NCBI GenBank assembly: GCA_036346395.1
Contig: CM070601.1
Location: forward strand, 17,853,763 to 17,917,762
Direction of reading: 5' to 3'
Source: Hsuehochloa calcarea
Lineage: Eukaryota > Streptophyta > Magnoliopsida > Poales > Poaceae
Length of the DNA stretch: 64,000 nt
This document shows, piece after piece, positions 22,999-33,989 of the stretch. The stretch's first letter is position 1, and each line of letters begins with the position of its first letter. Both the position numbers and the translations under genes were made by a program. The notes beneath the pieces were generated by a model that ran no database searches, was not told where the DNA came from, and saw nothing but the letters and a program-made list of their open reading frames with translations.

Positions 22999-25900
22999 CT
23001 ATTAAGAAACGTTGGATTAAGAGTTGATGGGTTAATACTGAAACTACCTTGATTGGTTTTAGTTTATAAATAGGAACTCTATGTACACAAAGAGATTTGA
23101 TCAATGAATAAAGATGCTCCTCCATATTGTATTTTCATCTGTTGTCACTCTGTCGATTATCTATTGCATGGTGATTGGTTGATTGTTTTTCTGCAACGAC
23201 TACATTATTTAACACGTTACCAGCATGATTGTTCTTCATCGGTTCAATCGGGTATGTCGTTCTAGATCAATTTTTAGATTCTAATCTCAATTGATCTATT
23301 GAGCATGTCTTCATCGTGGCCGGGTATCGGGAGATGACCTTACCAACGAATTTCACATCATCCGTTTTTCTGATCTACATCGCTTAAGATGTAAGTGCAA
23401 GCAACCACTATGCTCATCCTCCATGCCTCTGGCCTTGCCACCCGCACGCACGTGATCCTTAGTTGTCGGCCCTAGCCCTGTCGGTTTGGGTCGGCACCGC
23501 TGCAACGATTCGCTGCCAGCACTGATCGGTTCGCCACCATTGACCACCAGGCCGCGTCGTTGACCGCCGGTATTGCACTGCCCCTCTGGCCACCGGCACC
23601 GCTGCTTGGCCTTCCACTGTCGTCACTTGACCTCTCGCACCATTGTGCCGCCGGTGCCGGCCAACACACCATCGCGCCGTCGAGATCGGCCCACACCATC
23701 GGCCGCGTCGGCCATGCTTCGCGCTGCCCGGGCGTCCCGCCGCCCGCCCACGTCACACCGAGCTATGCCCCGCGTAGCCCGAAGCCACGCGCACCACGAA
23801 GTTGGAATATCCTATAGAATATTAGAATCATGCAGTTCTCTTGCCACTACATTGATAAAAGTCTAGCTCAGTGCATATAATCATCAAACCACTTATTGAA
23901 ATAAGTGTGTGTTGGAGGAATCAAACATTTTCCATATGTTATCACCACCGTAGCATATACCTTTGGGCCACCACCAGTTGTTGGAGATCATGTTGGATAT
24001 GAAATTCAATCAATCAAGTGCCCATGATAGGGGAATTTTGTGGTATGCTATTAATAAAGATCGAATCTCAGCATTAGGGGGAGAAAAATGCCCAAAAGTT
24101 CGAATGTCATCGTATTTTTCAAAAGGAAAAGATCTTTAGTACAAAGATACATACGCTAGTCAAGCAAAACTTAAGGATTAGTTTATACTCCTGTGCGCCA
24201 GAAGCGGAGAGTTTGCTAGATACTTTTCAATTATGGAGGAGTTACTACAGTGTTTACTTGCAGTAAATACGTCGCTAAGAGTAGAATACCCCGGGTTGAA
24301 TAGTATATCCACCTATACGCAGTTGCCTTATTGGTTCTTGATCTAAAATTTATGGGGATGCCTGTGGGTCTAAGATCTAATGACACTAGTCAAAATAATG
24401 ATTAATCACTCATTTAACTCTCTTGGAAATAACTCACCTTGAAAGTGAAATACCTCATGAAGAGGTTCATCATGAAGATGAAAGGTCCATTAATTTGATG
24501 TGCACATATTACAATGCTGAGAATAAGGAACGACCATGAACCTTTTGTTTGGGAAATGACAAAGATATGATTAACACTGAGATACCCTCAAGTTAGAGGA
24601 TATGGGAGAAAAGTTGTCGACAACCACTTTGCATCTACAATTGCTAAAGTTTCTCTTATGAGAACACGGATTCGGAACCAAAGTCCATGGCCGAGCGCTT
24701 GAAGCGTTCATTTTGGGTCACATAATGAAAGCATATGAGGCTGAACTATAATTGCTAAATAAAAGTTTTGGAACCAGGTAGTTCAGACTTGATGGATCGT
24801 TATGAATATAATAAAGTGGTGAAAGCTATGGTTCAAAGATCCCCATAGAGACTGTTACTCTCCTATTATGAATGATATAATATTCTGTTACATAATAATT
24901 CTGGCAAATGGCATCAACAAGGTATGCAGTCAATGGGTTCTAAAAATTCTTGATAAGATCCTCGAAGAACTCAAAATCCCTAGTAAGAAGGGAAACAAAA
25001 TCATAATAAATATATGTAAAGCTCATACCCAATAGTCTCTTACCTAAAGGAAGAGCATCTCCCGGAAGAGAGAACATCTCCCTAAAGGAAAATTATCTTA
25101 CCAGTCGATATCTTAATCACACCAATGGTCATGATCTCTAGAAGTGGATAAGGACCTATCAAGACCCAAAAGAATGAAATGAGGAACCTAAAGACCATAA
25201 GTGAGCCACATAAGCACTTGTAAAATGCATCTTCCACCAGAAGTTAGTGGAACGGGGGTTTTCTCTAGTACCATAAAGGTATGTCATACATTGGTGATAT
25301 TGACAATTAATCCCCTAAACGCCAAAACTAAGATTGGTTATATTTTACTATAGAGTGTTACAACTATACTTTATAGTTTTGCAGAATATATTAAGACCCT
25401 GAAAGGTTTTGATAAAACATATCCAGAGGGCATATGACTTTGCAAGTAGTATTACCCCATATCCTCTTCAAGGATAATATACTTGTGTTGCATAATTAAA
25501 CATTGGTATCGATACCCTATAATTATCTATGAAGATAATACTGCTTGTGTTGTATAAATGCAAATGGGTTATGTTAAAAGTGATATGGCAAAGCATATTG
25601 CTCTCAAATTCTTCTATCCTCATGAACTCCAAAAAAACAATGAGGTGAAGATCATGCAAACTAAATTTTGTGAAAATTTGGCTGGCTTATTCACTAAGTC
25701 TTTGTCTGCGTCCAGTTTCTAACGATGTGTTCCTGGTATTGGAATGAAGCAGCTTGAAGAGTTGCAGAAATCAAGGGGGTCCCCTGAATCATAATCCACT
25801 TTAGATCCTAAAGTTTGACCTTAATCCTGAAGATTAACCCAGAATGTAAAGAGGTTGCACTCTTTCTCATAGTGAGTTTTCCCTTAAGATTTCTCACATA

Positions 25901-26110
25901 AATATTTTTAACAAGACAACGATGCAATACAGCTTGCGGATGCAATGTATTCTTTTTTTCGATTTCCCATTGGGTTTTGGGGGGAGTTTTTAATAAGACA
26001 TATGCATGATGCAATATTCATCCAACGAGGAGTGTTAAGAAATCATGGATTAAAGACCGATGGACATAAACCAAAACCACCCCTAGTGGGTTTTAGCCTG
26101 TAAATAGGAC
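22999..26110 (+). mobile_element. Eroded Ty1-copia element (plus strand) with partial LTRs
   Basis: The 5' LTR is about 22999-23214 (start decayed to CT from TG) and ends TTTAACA followed by CGTTACCAGCATGA, which resembles the ACGTTATCAGCACGA junction of many plant copia elements. The 3' LTR start TGTTAAGAAATCATGG is at 26033 and is recognisably the same sequence, but is cut at about 26110. The 3' LTR keeps the intact TG. Between them is a GC-rich leader (23390-23810) and a stop-riddled body. Near the 3' end the RNase H and terminal blocks are still readable: EDNTACVV, GYVKSDMAKHIALKFFYPHE, LFTKSLS and a MKQLEELQKSRG tail at about 25530-25790. No functional product is expected. Confidence 0.8.
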
Positions 26111-26290
26111 CTGTCGCGAGTTGAATTGGCGACAGAAGGGGTCAGTGTACCTATCGCTAGTTGAACTAGCGACATGATCCTGTCGCCAGTTGAACCGCCG
26201 ACAGGAACCTATTTTTGCTATTTTTTGGACCGACTAATTATTTTTGTAATTTTCTTTTAAAAATTATTATTATTTAAAAAAACTATGGAC
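26105..26290. repeat. Transposon-end fragment with three palindromic TGTCGC-AGTTGAA units
   Basis: Three spaced units of the form CTRTCGCnAGTTGAA followed by GCGACA, each an imperfect inverted repeat, at about 26112-26215. They are followed by an AT-rich tail (CTATTTTTGCTATTTTTT then a GACCGACTAATTA block). The same units and tail occur in reverse orientation at about 59490-59610, next to the plant mobile domain pseudogene. This is therefore a solo end or fragment of that transposon family, lying against the truncated copia LTR. Confidence 0.6.
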
Positions 26291-27582
26291 TGAGGGGGGG
26301 GGGCGAGGAGGAGGGTGGTGACTGGTGGGTTGGTTTTGTTTGGTGGCAATTTGCGGGTAATTCCACCCCAACTCTGGTAGCACTTTCGTAATTAGATAGT
26401 TGCTCCGCGAAATTGCATTACACGGCGCTCTGCTCCTCAACTGATAAGGATTGTCTAGAAACTTGGACCAGAGATGTTTGTCTCGGCTTTGGCTGCTCCA
26501 GTCGAGAATCCGAGAACCGGAGTCCTACCATACGGACCGTAGCATCCATTCCATTTAGATGGGTCGATCTCATGCTTGTATTTGCACACGCCTTTGTGCA
26601 CACCAAAAAACGCCGGTTGAGAAGGATTCCCTTTTTGATTGCTTCCCTTGAAAATTGTGAATTCGACAACAACAAAGGCCTCTCTTTGTTTAACATGAAG
26701 TATCAGCCATCGACACACAGCAACGGCGACCACCTCGACCACCAGCGCCTCGCCACCCACCCCACTCGTCGCTCAGCCAGCCAGCCATCCGCGCATGTGC
26801 TATCTGCTGCGTTGAGTTGGAAATTAAGCAGCATCGATACTGTCTCACTGTACGCACGCACGCACGTTAATCTCTTCGTATCAGAATCTGATGCCAACGT
26901 AGTACGTACGGCTCAGAGAAGATGTTAAATCTTATAGGATACGTACTGGTAGAGTGATTGATTCCTTGGTCTCGCAGTCGATCTCTTCGCTTATCTCGGA
27001 CTTGTTCGTCGTGATCAGCTAACGACGAATCTAATATACCATCCATGGTGGCATGCGGCTAGCTAGGTTCTTGCCGAGCCAGTGAGAGCCAAAATTTGGA
27101 TAACCGGATAACCTCTCATGCGCTCGCAACACGTGGAGTTAACCACTGGAATCTAGGCCTGGGAATTTTAGATGCGATCTATCCATAAAGTCAAAGGATA
27201 AAGAAAAAGAAAGGATCGTCGAGACCACATTCATGTATGTAATACATACGCTAATTACGTAGGAGTCTAGTGGCTGTGATGTGAAGGTCGCGGGCGGGGA
27301 AATCTTTCTGTCCAAGTCGGGCGGGGCAGCGCCTCGCCGGCGGCCGGACAGCGCCGGTTTTCTATGCTTCCGCAGGAATTAGACTGTTCTGACAAAAATT
27401 CTATGAAATTTCTGTGTTCCAAACAGCTCCGAGAGCGCATCTAGCATTGCATCCAGGCCTGTGGATCTCGCCTAGCTATCTCAATGGAAAAGGAACGGAA
27501 AAGAGAGGAGCCCACTGACACTGATCAATGAGCAATCGCAAAAGCTTCTCCACGTGTCCATGCGTCACATTCGCACCCGTTG
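26291..27582. other. Intergenic region, no gene seen
   Basis: Contains a poly-G run near 26295 and several open frames on both strands (the longest 26413-26928) with no recognisable domains and no splice context. Ordinary spacer by appearance. Confidence 0.5.
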
Positions 27583-27649
27583 TTCTCAGCTAGAGGTGGG
27601 AGTCAGGCCGGGCCGGCACCCACCACTACTACAAAACATGTTATACTAG

Positions 27650-28005
27650 ACACCTGATAAAATTATCACAGACGGTTCTTCGTTAACCGTTCTTTATACG
27701 AACCGTCTGTGATAGGAAACGTCTGTGATAAAATTATCATAGACGGTTCTTCGATAATCTTCTGTGATATATAAGTATCACAGACGGTTCTTTATACGAA
27801 CCGTCTGTGAAGTATTACAGACGGTTTCGTCTGTGATACTTATATATCACAGAAGGTTAACGAAGAACCGTCTGTGATAATATTTGTATCACAGACGGTT
27901 CGTTGATACAAGACTATCACAAACGGTTCTTTAAAAGAACCGTCTGTGATACGCGACTATCACAGACGGTTATTTAAAAGAACCGTCTGTGATATATTAG
28001 CATTA
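27650..28005. repeat. Left subterminal repeat array of the CACTA element
   Basis: About a dozen copies of (AT)CACAGACGGTT in both orientations, often as back-to-back pairs that form hairpins of the type ACAGACGGTTC...GAACCGTCTGT. In En/Spm such arrays bind the TNPA-type protein. A TATAAATAGACG element at about 28004 may be the promoter TATA box of the transposase gene. Confidence 0.9.
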
Positions 28006-28380
28006 TAAATAGACGCTGCCGACAGTCCCCCTTTCCATTAATTCCATTTGAGCCGCCGTCACCCTGCTGCTGCTGCCTCCTCCCCCATTTTGAGCTGTTA
28101 CCTCTACCTCCTCCTCTCTCATTTTGAGCTGTTACCCTTGCCTCCTCCTCCCCCAGCCCATTGCGGCACCTCTGCTGCCTCCTCCCACATTGCGCCACTT
28201 TGGAGAGAAGGGTAACGATCGATCTGTAACCCTTTATTTTTACTCTAGACTAATCACTAATGTGTAACGATCTGTAACCCTTTATATTTGCTCTAGACTA
28301 ATCACTAATGTGTTTGGTCATTATGAAGGGTACTTGCGGTTTATTAATATATAATTTAACACTAATTAATTTGTTACGCT

Positions 28381-31300
28381 ACAGATACGTGTAGATGGAC
28401 CAAACTGGATGTACATTGAGAACCGTGTGAGTGAAGAGTATATTAATGGCGTGTTTGCTTTTAGAAGAGCCGCGAAAGGTGATATGTTGAAGAAGGGGAT
28501 AAAATTTATGTAATTGTCCATGCATTGATTGCGGTAATATGAAAATGTTTAACAACCCTAGCAGATCGAAGCTCACTTAATACGAAGAGGTTTCAAAAAA
28601 AGGATATACATGTTGGAGTAGTCACGGTGAAGAGCAAATTATACCGAAAGTCAGTAATGACGACATCGCCGAGGAAGTCAACGATATGCAGGGTATGGAA
28701 TGTGCTTTTGATGAGGATAGGTCGTATGATGACAATCTGGATCAGATGCTACGCGATGCAGAAGGGAACTACGGTGAGAGAGAGTTTTGTAAATTCGAGG
28801 GCTTAATGGAGGACTCGGGAAACCTTTGTTCCCCGGCCGCAGGCGGAATACACAAGGTTGTCAACCGTGCTTGAACTGCTGAAATTGAAGGCAAACAATG
28901 GTTGGTCCGACAAGAGTTTTACGACGTTGTTAGGTCTCTTAGCTGACATCCTTCCGGAGGGAAACGTGTTGCCCAGCACGACCTACCAAGCTAAGAAGGT
29001 TCTTTGTCCATTGGGAATGTAAGTAGAAAGAATACATGCATGTTCGAACGATTGTATCCTCTACCGTAAAGAGTATGCAGACATGCATGCATGTCCCGTG
29101 TGCAGAGCATCCCGATACAAGTGGAAGAATACTGCTAAGGCGAAGCAAGGACCTCCTGCTAAGATGTTGTGGTATCTGCCTGTGATCCCACGTTTGAAGC
29201 GTTTATTTGCGAACCGAAAGGAGGCAAGATTGATGCGTTGGCACTCGGAGGAGCGTAAGAAAGATGGGAAGCTCAGACACCCTGCTGATTCTGCCCAGTG
29301 GAGAAACTTTGATCGGAGCTTCAAAGAGTTCGGTGCGGAACCGATGAACATAAGGTTAGGGTTGAGTACGGATGGAATGAATTCTTTCGGTAACATGAGC
29401 AGCCGACATAGCACCTGGCCCGTGAATCTATGTATGTACAACCTTCCTCCTTGGCTATGTATGAAGCGGAAATACATTTTGATGTCACTACTTATCCAAG
29501 GGCCGAAGCAACCTGGGAACGATATTGATGTGTACCTAGCACCATTGCTGGAAGATCTTGTGACACTTTGGAACGAAGGGGTACAAATATGGGACGCGTA
29601 CAAACGAGAGAACTTCACTTTACGCGCCATGTTATTCTGCACCATCAATGATTTTCCTACCCTTGGTAACCTGTCGGGGTTCCGTACAAAAGGAGCCAAA
29701 GCCTGTCCGCACTGCTTAGATGGTACCGAGAGTGTATGGCTGAACAACTCACGTAAAACTGTGTATATGCGTCACCGTAGGTTCCTTTCCAGGATTCACC
29801 CATACCGCAAAATGAAGAAACAATTCGACGGAAATAAGGAGGACGGTTCAGCTCCAAGGGCTTTTAGAGGGAAAGAGGTCTATGATATGATTAAGGATAT
29901 CGATGTTGTGCTTGAAAAGGGAGGTAAATTAAGGACCCCTCAGAAAAACATCTGGAAGAAGAGGTCAATTTTTTGGGACTTGCCTTATTGGGAGCACTTA
30001 GAAGTTCGCCACTGCATCGACGTCATGCACGTGGAGAAGAATGTATGTGATAGCTTGATTGGTCTCTTACTGAACATTACTGGCAAAACAAAAGACGGCG
30101 TTAACGCACGGCGTGACTTGGTTGATATGAACATAAGAACCGAGTTAGCACCGAAAGAGACCGATAAAGGACGAACGTACCTTCCCCCAGCTTGCTACAC
30201 TTTGTCCAAGGCCGAGAGAAATGAACTGTGTCAAAGTTTGCATGGTGTGAAAGTTCCGTCCGGTTACTCCGCCAATATTAAGAAACTTGTTTCCATGAAA
30301 GATTTAAAATTAATTGGTATGAAGTCTCATGATTGTCATGTGCTGATGACACAGATGCTTCCTGTTGCAATTAGGAGTATCTTGCCAAACAAGGTCCGAG
30401 TGGCAATCTTTAGGCTGTGTTATTTCTTTAACTCAATTGCTCAGAAGGTCATCGATCCCGAAGGACTCGACGCTCTGCAGGCCGAGGTGGTGACAACTCT
30501 ATGTCATCTTGAGATGTATTTCCCTCCGTCTTTTTTTGATATCATGGTCCATCTCATTGTTCACCTTGTGAAAGAGATAAAGATATGCGGCCCTGTGTTC
30601 CTACGTCATATGTACCCTTTCGAGAGATACATGGGAATTTTGAAGTCCTACGTACGGAATCGATCTCGGCCGGAGGGCAGTATCATCGAAGGTTATGCAA
30701 CCGAAGAGGTCATTGAGTCCTGCGTGGACTACATGGCTCAGGTGGAACCGATAGGCGTGCCTCTATCTCGTCACGAGGGGAGACTAGAGGGTATCGGGAC
30801 CATCGGGAGGAAAGCAATCACTCCCAATCTAGATACATACGCGTATGCCCATTTCACGGTCTTGCAACACATGACCCAAGTGTCCCCGTACGTCGACGAG
30901 CACAAAGACATGTTACGCCAACAGAATCCAGACCGGTCGGAGGTTTGGATAACGAGAGAGCACAACCGTCGATTCAACGAATGGTTAAAGATGCGATTCA
31001 CTGGGAGGGCATCAAGTGATGAAACGCTGCTATGGTTGGCCAAAGAACCAAAATTTACAATTGTGACATGGCAAGGATATGACATAAATGGGTACACGTT
31101 TTATATGGCAGCTCAGGATAGGAAGAGCACAGTCCAGAACAGCGGTGTCCGTATAGATGCATTTCACGAGGGGTTCAATACCGCGGGGGCACGCGGGTTG
31201 AACTCGTACTATGGGTTCGTAGAGGAGATTTGAGAGCTTGACTATGTACTTTTCAAGATCCCCCTGTTTCGATGTCACTGGGTTAAACTTCCGCAGGGCG

Positions 31301-31608
31301 TGAAGGTCGACAAGTACGGCGTCACTACTGTGGACCTCAAACGTGTCGGATACAAGGATGAACCATTCGTACTCGCTAAGCAAGTTGTTCAAGTTTTTTA
31401 TGTAACGGACCCAGCAAATAAGAACCGCCACGTAGTTCTTCATGGGAAAAGAAGGATTGTCGGAGTTGAGAATGTCGTGGATGAGGAAGAGTACAATCAA
31501 TTTGACGAGTTGCCTCCTTTTGGAGACGGCATCAGACTGGTGGAAGAACCCAGTGAGGAAGCTAGCTATATGCGCGTCGATCATCATGAAGGACTATATT
31601 TCAATTAA
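28381..31608 (+). pseudogene. CACTA TNP2-type transposase, nearly intact
   Basis: Transposase of the Tnp2 family. The N-terminal transposase-associated domain lies at about 28395-28660 (WMYIENRVSEEYINGV, CPCIDCGN) and is interrupted by a stop near 28511 and a shift at an A-run near 28596. A spacer of about 340 bp follows. The core begins about 28880 (NNGWSDKSFTTLL, LPEGNVLPSTTYQAKKVLCPLG), has a TAA at about 29020, then continues in frame (ILYRKEYADMHACPVCRASR) through a 716-codon open stretch to 31233. That stretch holds LSTDGMNSFG, CPHCLDG, the HCIDVMHVEKNVCDSLIGLL block, and the CHLEMYFPPSFFDIMVHLIVHL and KSYVRNRSRPEGSI blocks of the conserved downstream domain. At 31231-31233 TGA stands where the family has Trp (EIWELDY context). 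The C-terminal domain continues in a second frame to 31608. Very few lesions, so recent inactivity or base errors are both possible. Confidence 0.93.
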
Positions 31609-32036
31609 GCATGTATATATTCCATTGTAATTAATTTGATGTTAACATGGAAACGTGTCACGTGTTATGGACCAGTGCTAAATCGGTCAATTTGCCTCGG
31701 TCGGTCGTGTGAGACCCCGGTTTATCAGACTTGTAATGCAAAAGATATGAGAAAATTAAACACCTCATTTGGAGCTATGATACAGTGAATCAAGCACCTC
31801 ATGAGATGAACAACCCAATTGGATTCATCTCATTTGGAGCTATGATGCACTTTCTACAATTTTTAAAGCCTTGAAATGAGCAAAAGTAAAATGCATAAGT
31901 AAACTTTTCACATTAAGCTCATTAATTAATAGAGGAATCCAACAAAATTGGATTCACTCAAAAATAGTTTACAGCGAAAAAGTTATGCATTTTTGAATTT
32001 AATTGCATTTTTCAGTTAACAAATAATCCTTCTCGG
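31609..32036. other. AT-rich spacer inside the CACTA element
   Basis: Between the TNP2 gene and the internal repeat array. No coding sequence seen. It contains an internal repetition of CATTTGGAGCTATGAT (about 31766 and 31829). Confidence 0.5.
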
Positions 32037-32700
32037 ACGGTTCTCAAAAATAGTTTACAGCGAATCTGGGCCGTCCATCTAAAGAACGACGGTTCTACAT
32101 ATGTGTGTGTCTGTTCACATCACAGACGGTTCATTAATAGAACCGTCTGTGATATGAACATATCACAGACGGTTCAGTAATGGAACCGTCTGTGATATTA
32201 AAATTAGGGTTTCTCTGTTAAGTGTTCAAGGACGGTTCTAACGGTTGGATTTAGATCCAACGGTCCATGTGGATGGCAACGTTCGGACGGTCCGAACTTT
32301 TACACGAATCTGGGCCGTTGATCTATCTATGGACGGTTTACAACGAGAGTGCTTTCGGACGGTCCGAACGCTCACGCTGACCGACCGCCCATCTAAAGAT
32401 CGACGGTTCTACATATGTGTGTGTACGTTCATATCACGATGGTTCTAAAATGTAACCGTCGTGATATTATATCACGAGACGGTTCATTAATAGAACCGTC
32501 GTGATATCAACATATCACGCATTTGGTTGATTATGGAACCGCTCGTGATATGAAAATTAGGCTTCTTCGTTAAGTTATCACGAGCGGTTCCATAATAGAA
32601 CCGTCTGTGATAGTTAACATCACAGACGGTTTGTTTATGGAATCGTCTGTGATGTATTATCACAGACGGTTCTATCATATCCAGGTATATAAGTCTGTTC
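32037..32700. repeat. Internal block of CACTA subterminal repeats with an internal duplication
   Basis: Many ACAGACGGTT units in both orientations, just as at the element ends, but over 4 kb from either end. About 165-190 bp is repeated: 32066-32225 corresponds to 32385-32575 (both with ACGGTTCTACATATGTGTGT, then paired repeats, then an AAAATTAGG block). In the second unit many repeats read CACGAGACGG or CCGTCGTGAT instead of CACAGACGG and CCGTCTGTGAT. A TATATAAG box follows at about 32685, so the block may act as a promoter region of the second gene. Confidence 0.82.
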
Positions 32701-32739
32701 TATCATCGAACGGTTGTGCACACTCTGCCTTAGTCTTTT

Positions 32740-33870
32740 TCCACCCTTCTCTGCCGTGAGAGCCGCGAGGGTTTACCAGCCGCCTCCTTCGTCCCTCGCC
32801 TCCGACTGGCCGCCTCCTTCGCCCTCGCCTTCCGTCGCCTCCCCGCGCCTCCGAGCACCCGTGAGTTTCAGCGCGCCTCCCTTCTCGCTGTGAGAGCCCG
32901 AGGGTTTACCTCGGTGCCGCCCCCGCCCCTGCCGAGCACCCGGTGAGTTTCCCCGCGCTTCCCCCCTTCTCTGCCGTGAGAGCCCGAGGGTTTACCTCGG
33001 TGCCGCCCCCGCCCCTGCCGAGCACCCGAGGGTTTGTGTGCTTTGCTGTGCTTTTGTTTGAAATGGGGTGAGGCTCGTGTGCTTGCTCTCGGCCGGGGAT
33101 GAACCGCAAAATGTGGTATATTGTTAGCTTACAAAATTTTGTTAAATATTGGCCATCTGTGCTCAAAGTTGTTGCTATAATATATATGTAAATTTGAAGT
33201 TAATGGAGATGAACTACACAAAGTTGCACATAGTGGATTGTCTCCAATCTATGGCTCAGTTGGAGCTTAATATGATCCGAACTACTGGTCCGATTCTTTG
33301 TGTAACTTGAGAGGCTGAAGATGAAGTCTTGTACCAACAGTATGCTCTAGTATTGTACCAACAGTATGCTTTAGTATTGGTTTTTACTGTTTTTCTGTAG
33401 GAGTGCAAGTGAAAAAAAGCTATTACGGCAATTAGTTGGATACCCCTAATGATGTTCTGAAGCTGCTGCCGTGTTGGGGCTGTTAGTTGGATACCCCTAA
33501 TGATGTCTAAGGAGGGTTTGGGATTTATTGGGATGTGCACTGTAGGATTTGACCGCAATTACGGCAATTGCCGAAAGTGGGTGCTGAATTGTAATAATAC
33601 CGAATGATGAAAACATATGGAAATAAGACGGTGCCGATTTACTAGGTTGGCCTAGGTATCATGGGTATCCCGGTGCCGACTAATCTGGGTTAGCCTAGGT
33701 GACTTGAAAAATCAAGATGCCGGTTAACCTAGGTTGGTGTGGGTAGTCTCGATACTTAGGGTGCCAACTAATCTAGGTAAACCTGGGAACCGTGATGATT
33801 CTTATGGTACACTGACGGCAATTTATTTTATTTTATTCTGATTATTGATTCTCTTTGTTTCTTTATGGTA
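32740..33870. other. GC-rich leader with local duplication, then spacer, inside the CACTA element
   Basis: 32740-33040 is GC-rich and contains repeated units of a GTGAGAGCC(CG)GAGGGTTTACC leader. A unit of about 83 bp from 32874 is duplicated at about 32957. The region resembles an untranslated first exon of the second CACTA gene. 33041-33870 has no coding sequence; two GTATTG(G/T)ACCAACAGTATGCT-like repeats lie near 33350, and GGATACCCCTAATGATG occurs twice near 33445 and 33495. Confidence 0.5.
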
Positions 33871-33989
33871 TGACACTACTACAAAACAGGGCTGAGATGG
33901 CAAACGTTGATTATATTTGTTTATAATTTTTGTGCAATTTCCCATATATTATATACTATGTAATAATTGCATACGTAACTTATATAGAT

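Noticed and set aside
26413..26928. 171-codon plus-strand open frame
   Set aside because: No domain, overlapping open frames on the other strand, and no splice or promoter context.
29061..29747. 228-codon open frame on the minus strand
   Set aside because: It is antisense to the TNP2 transposase core, which has recognisable conserved blocks on the plus strand; the minus frame has no domain.
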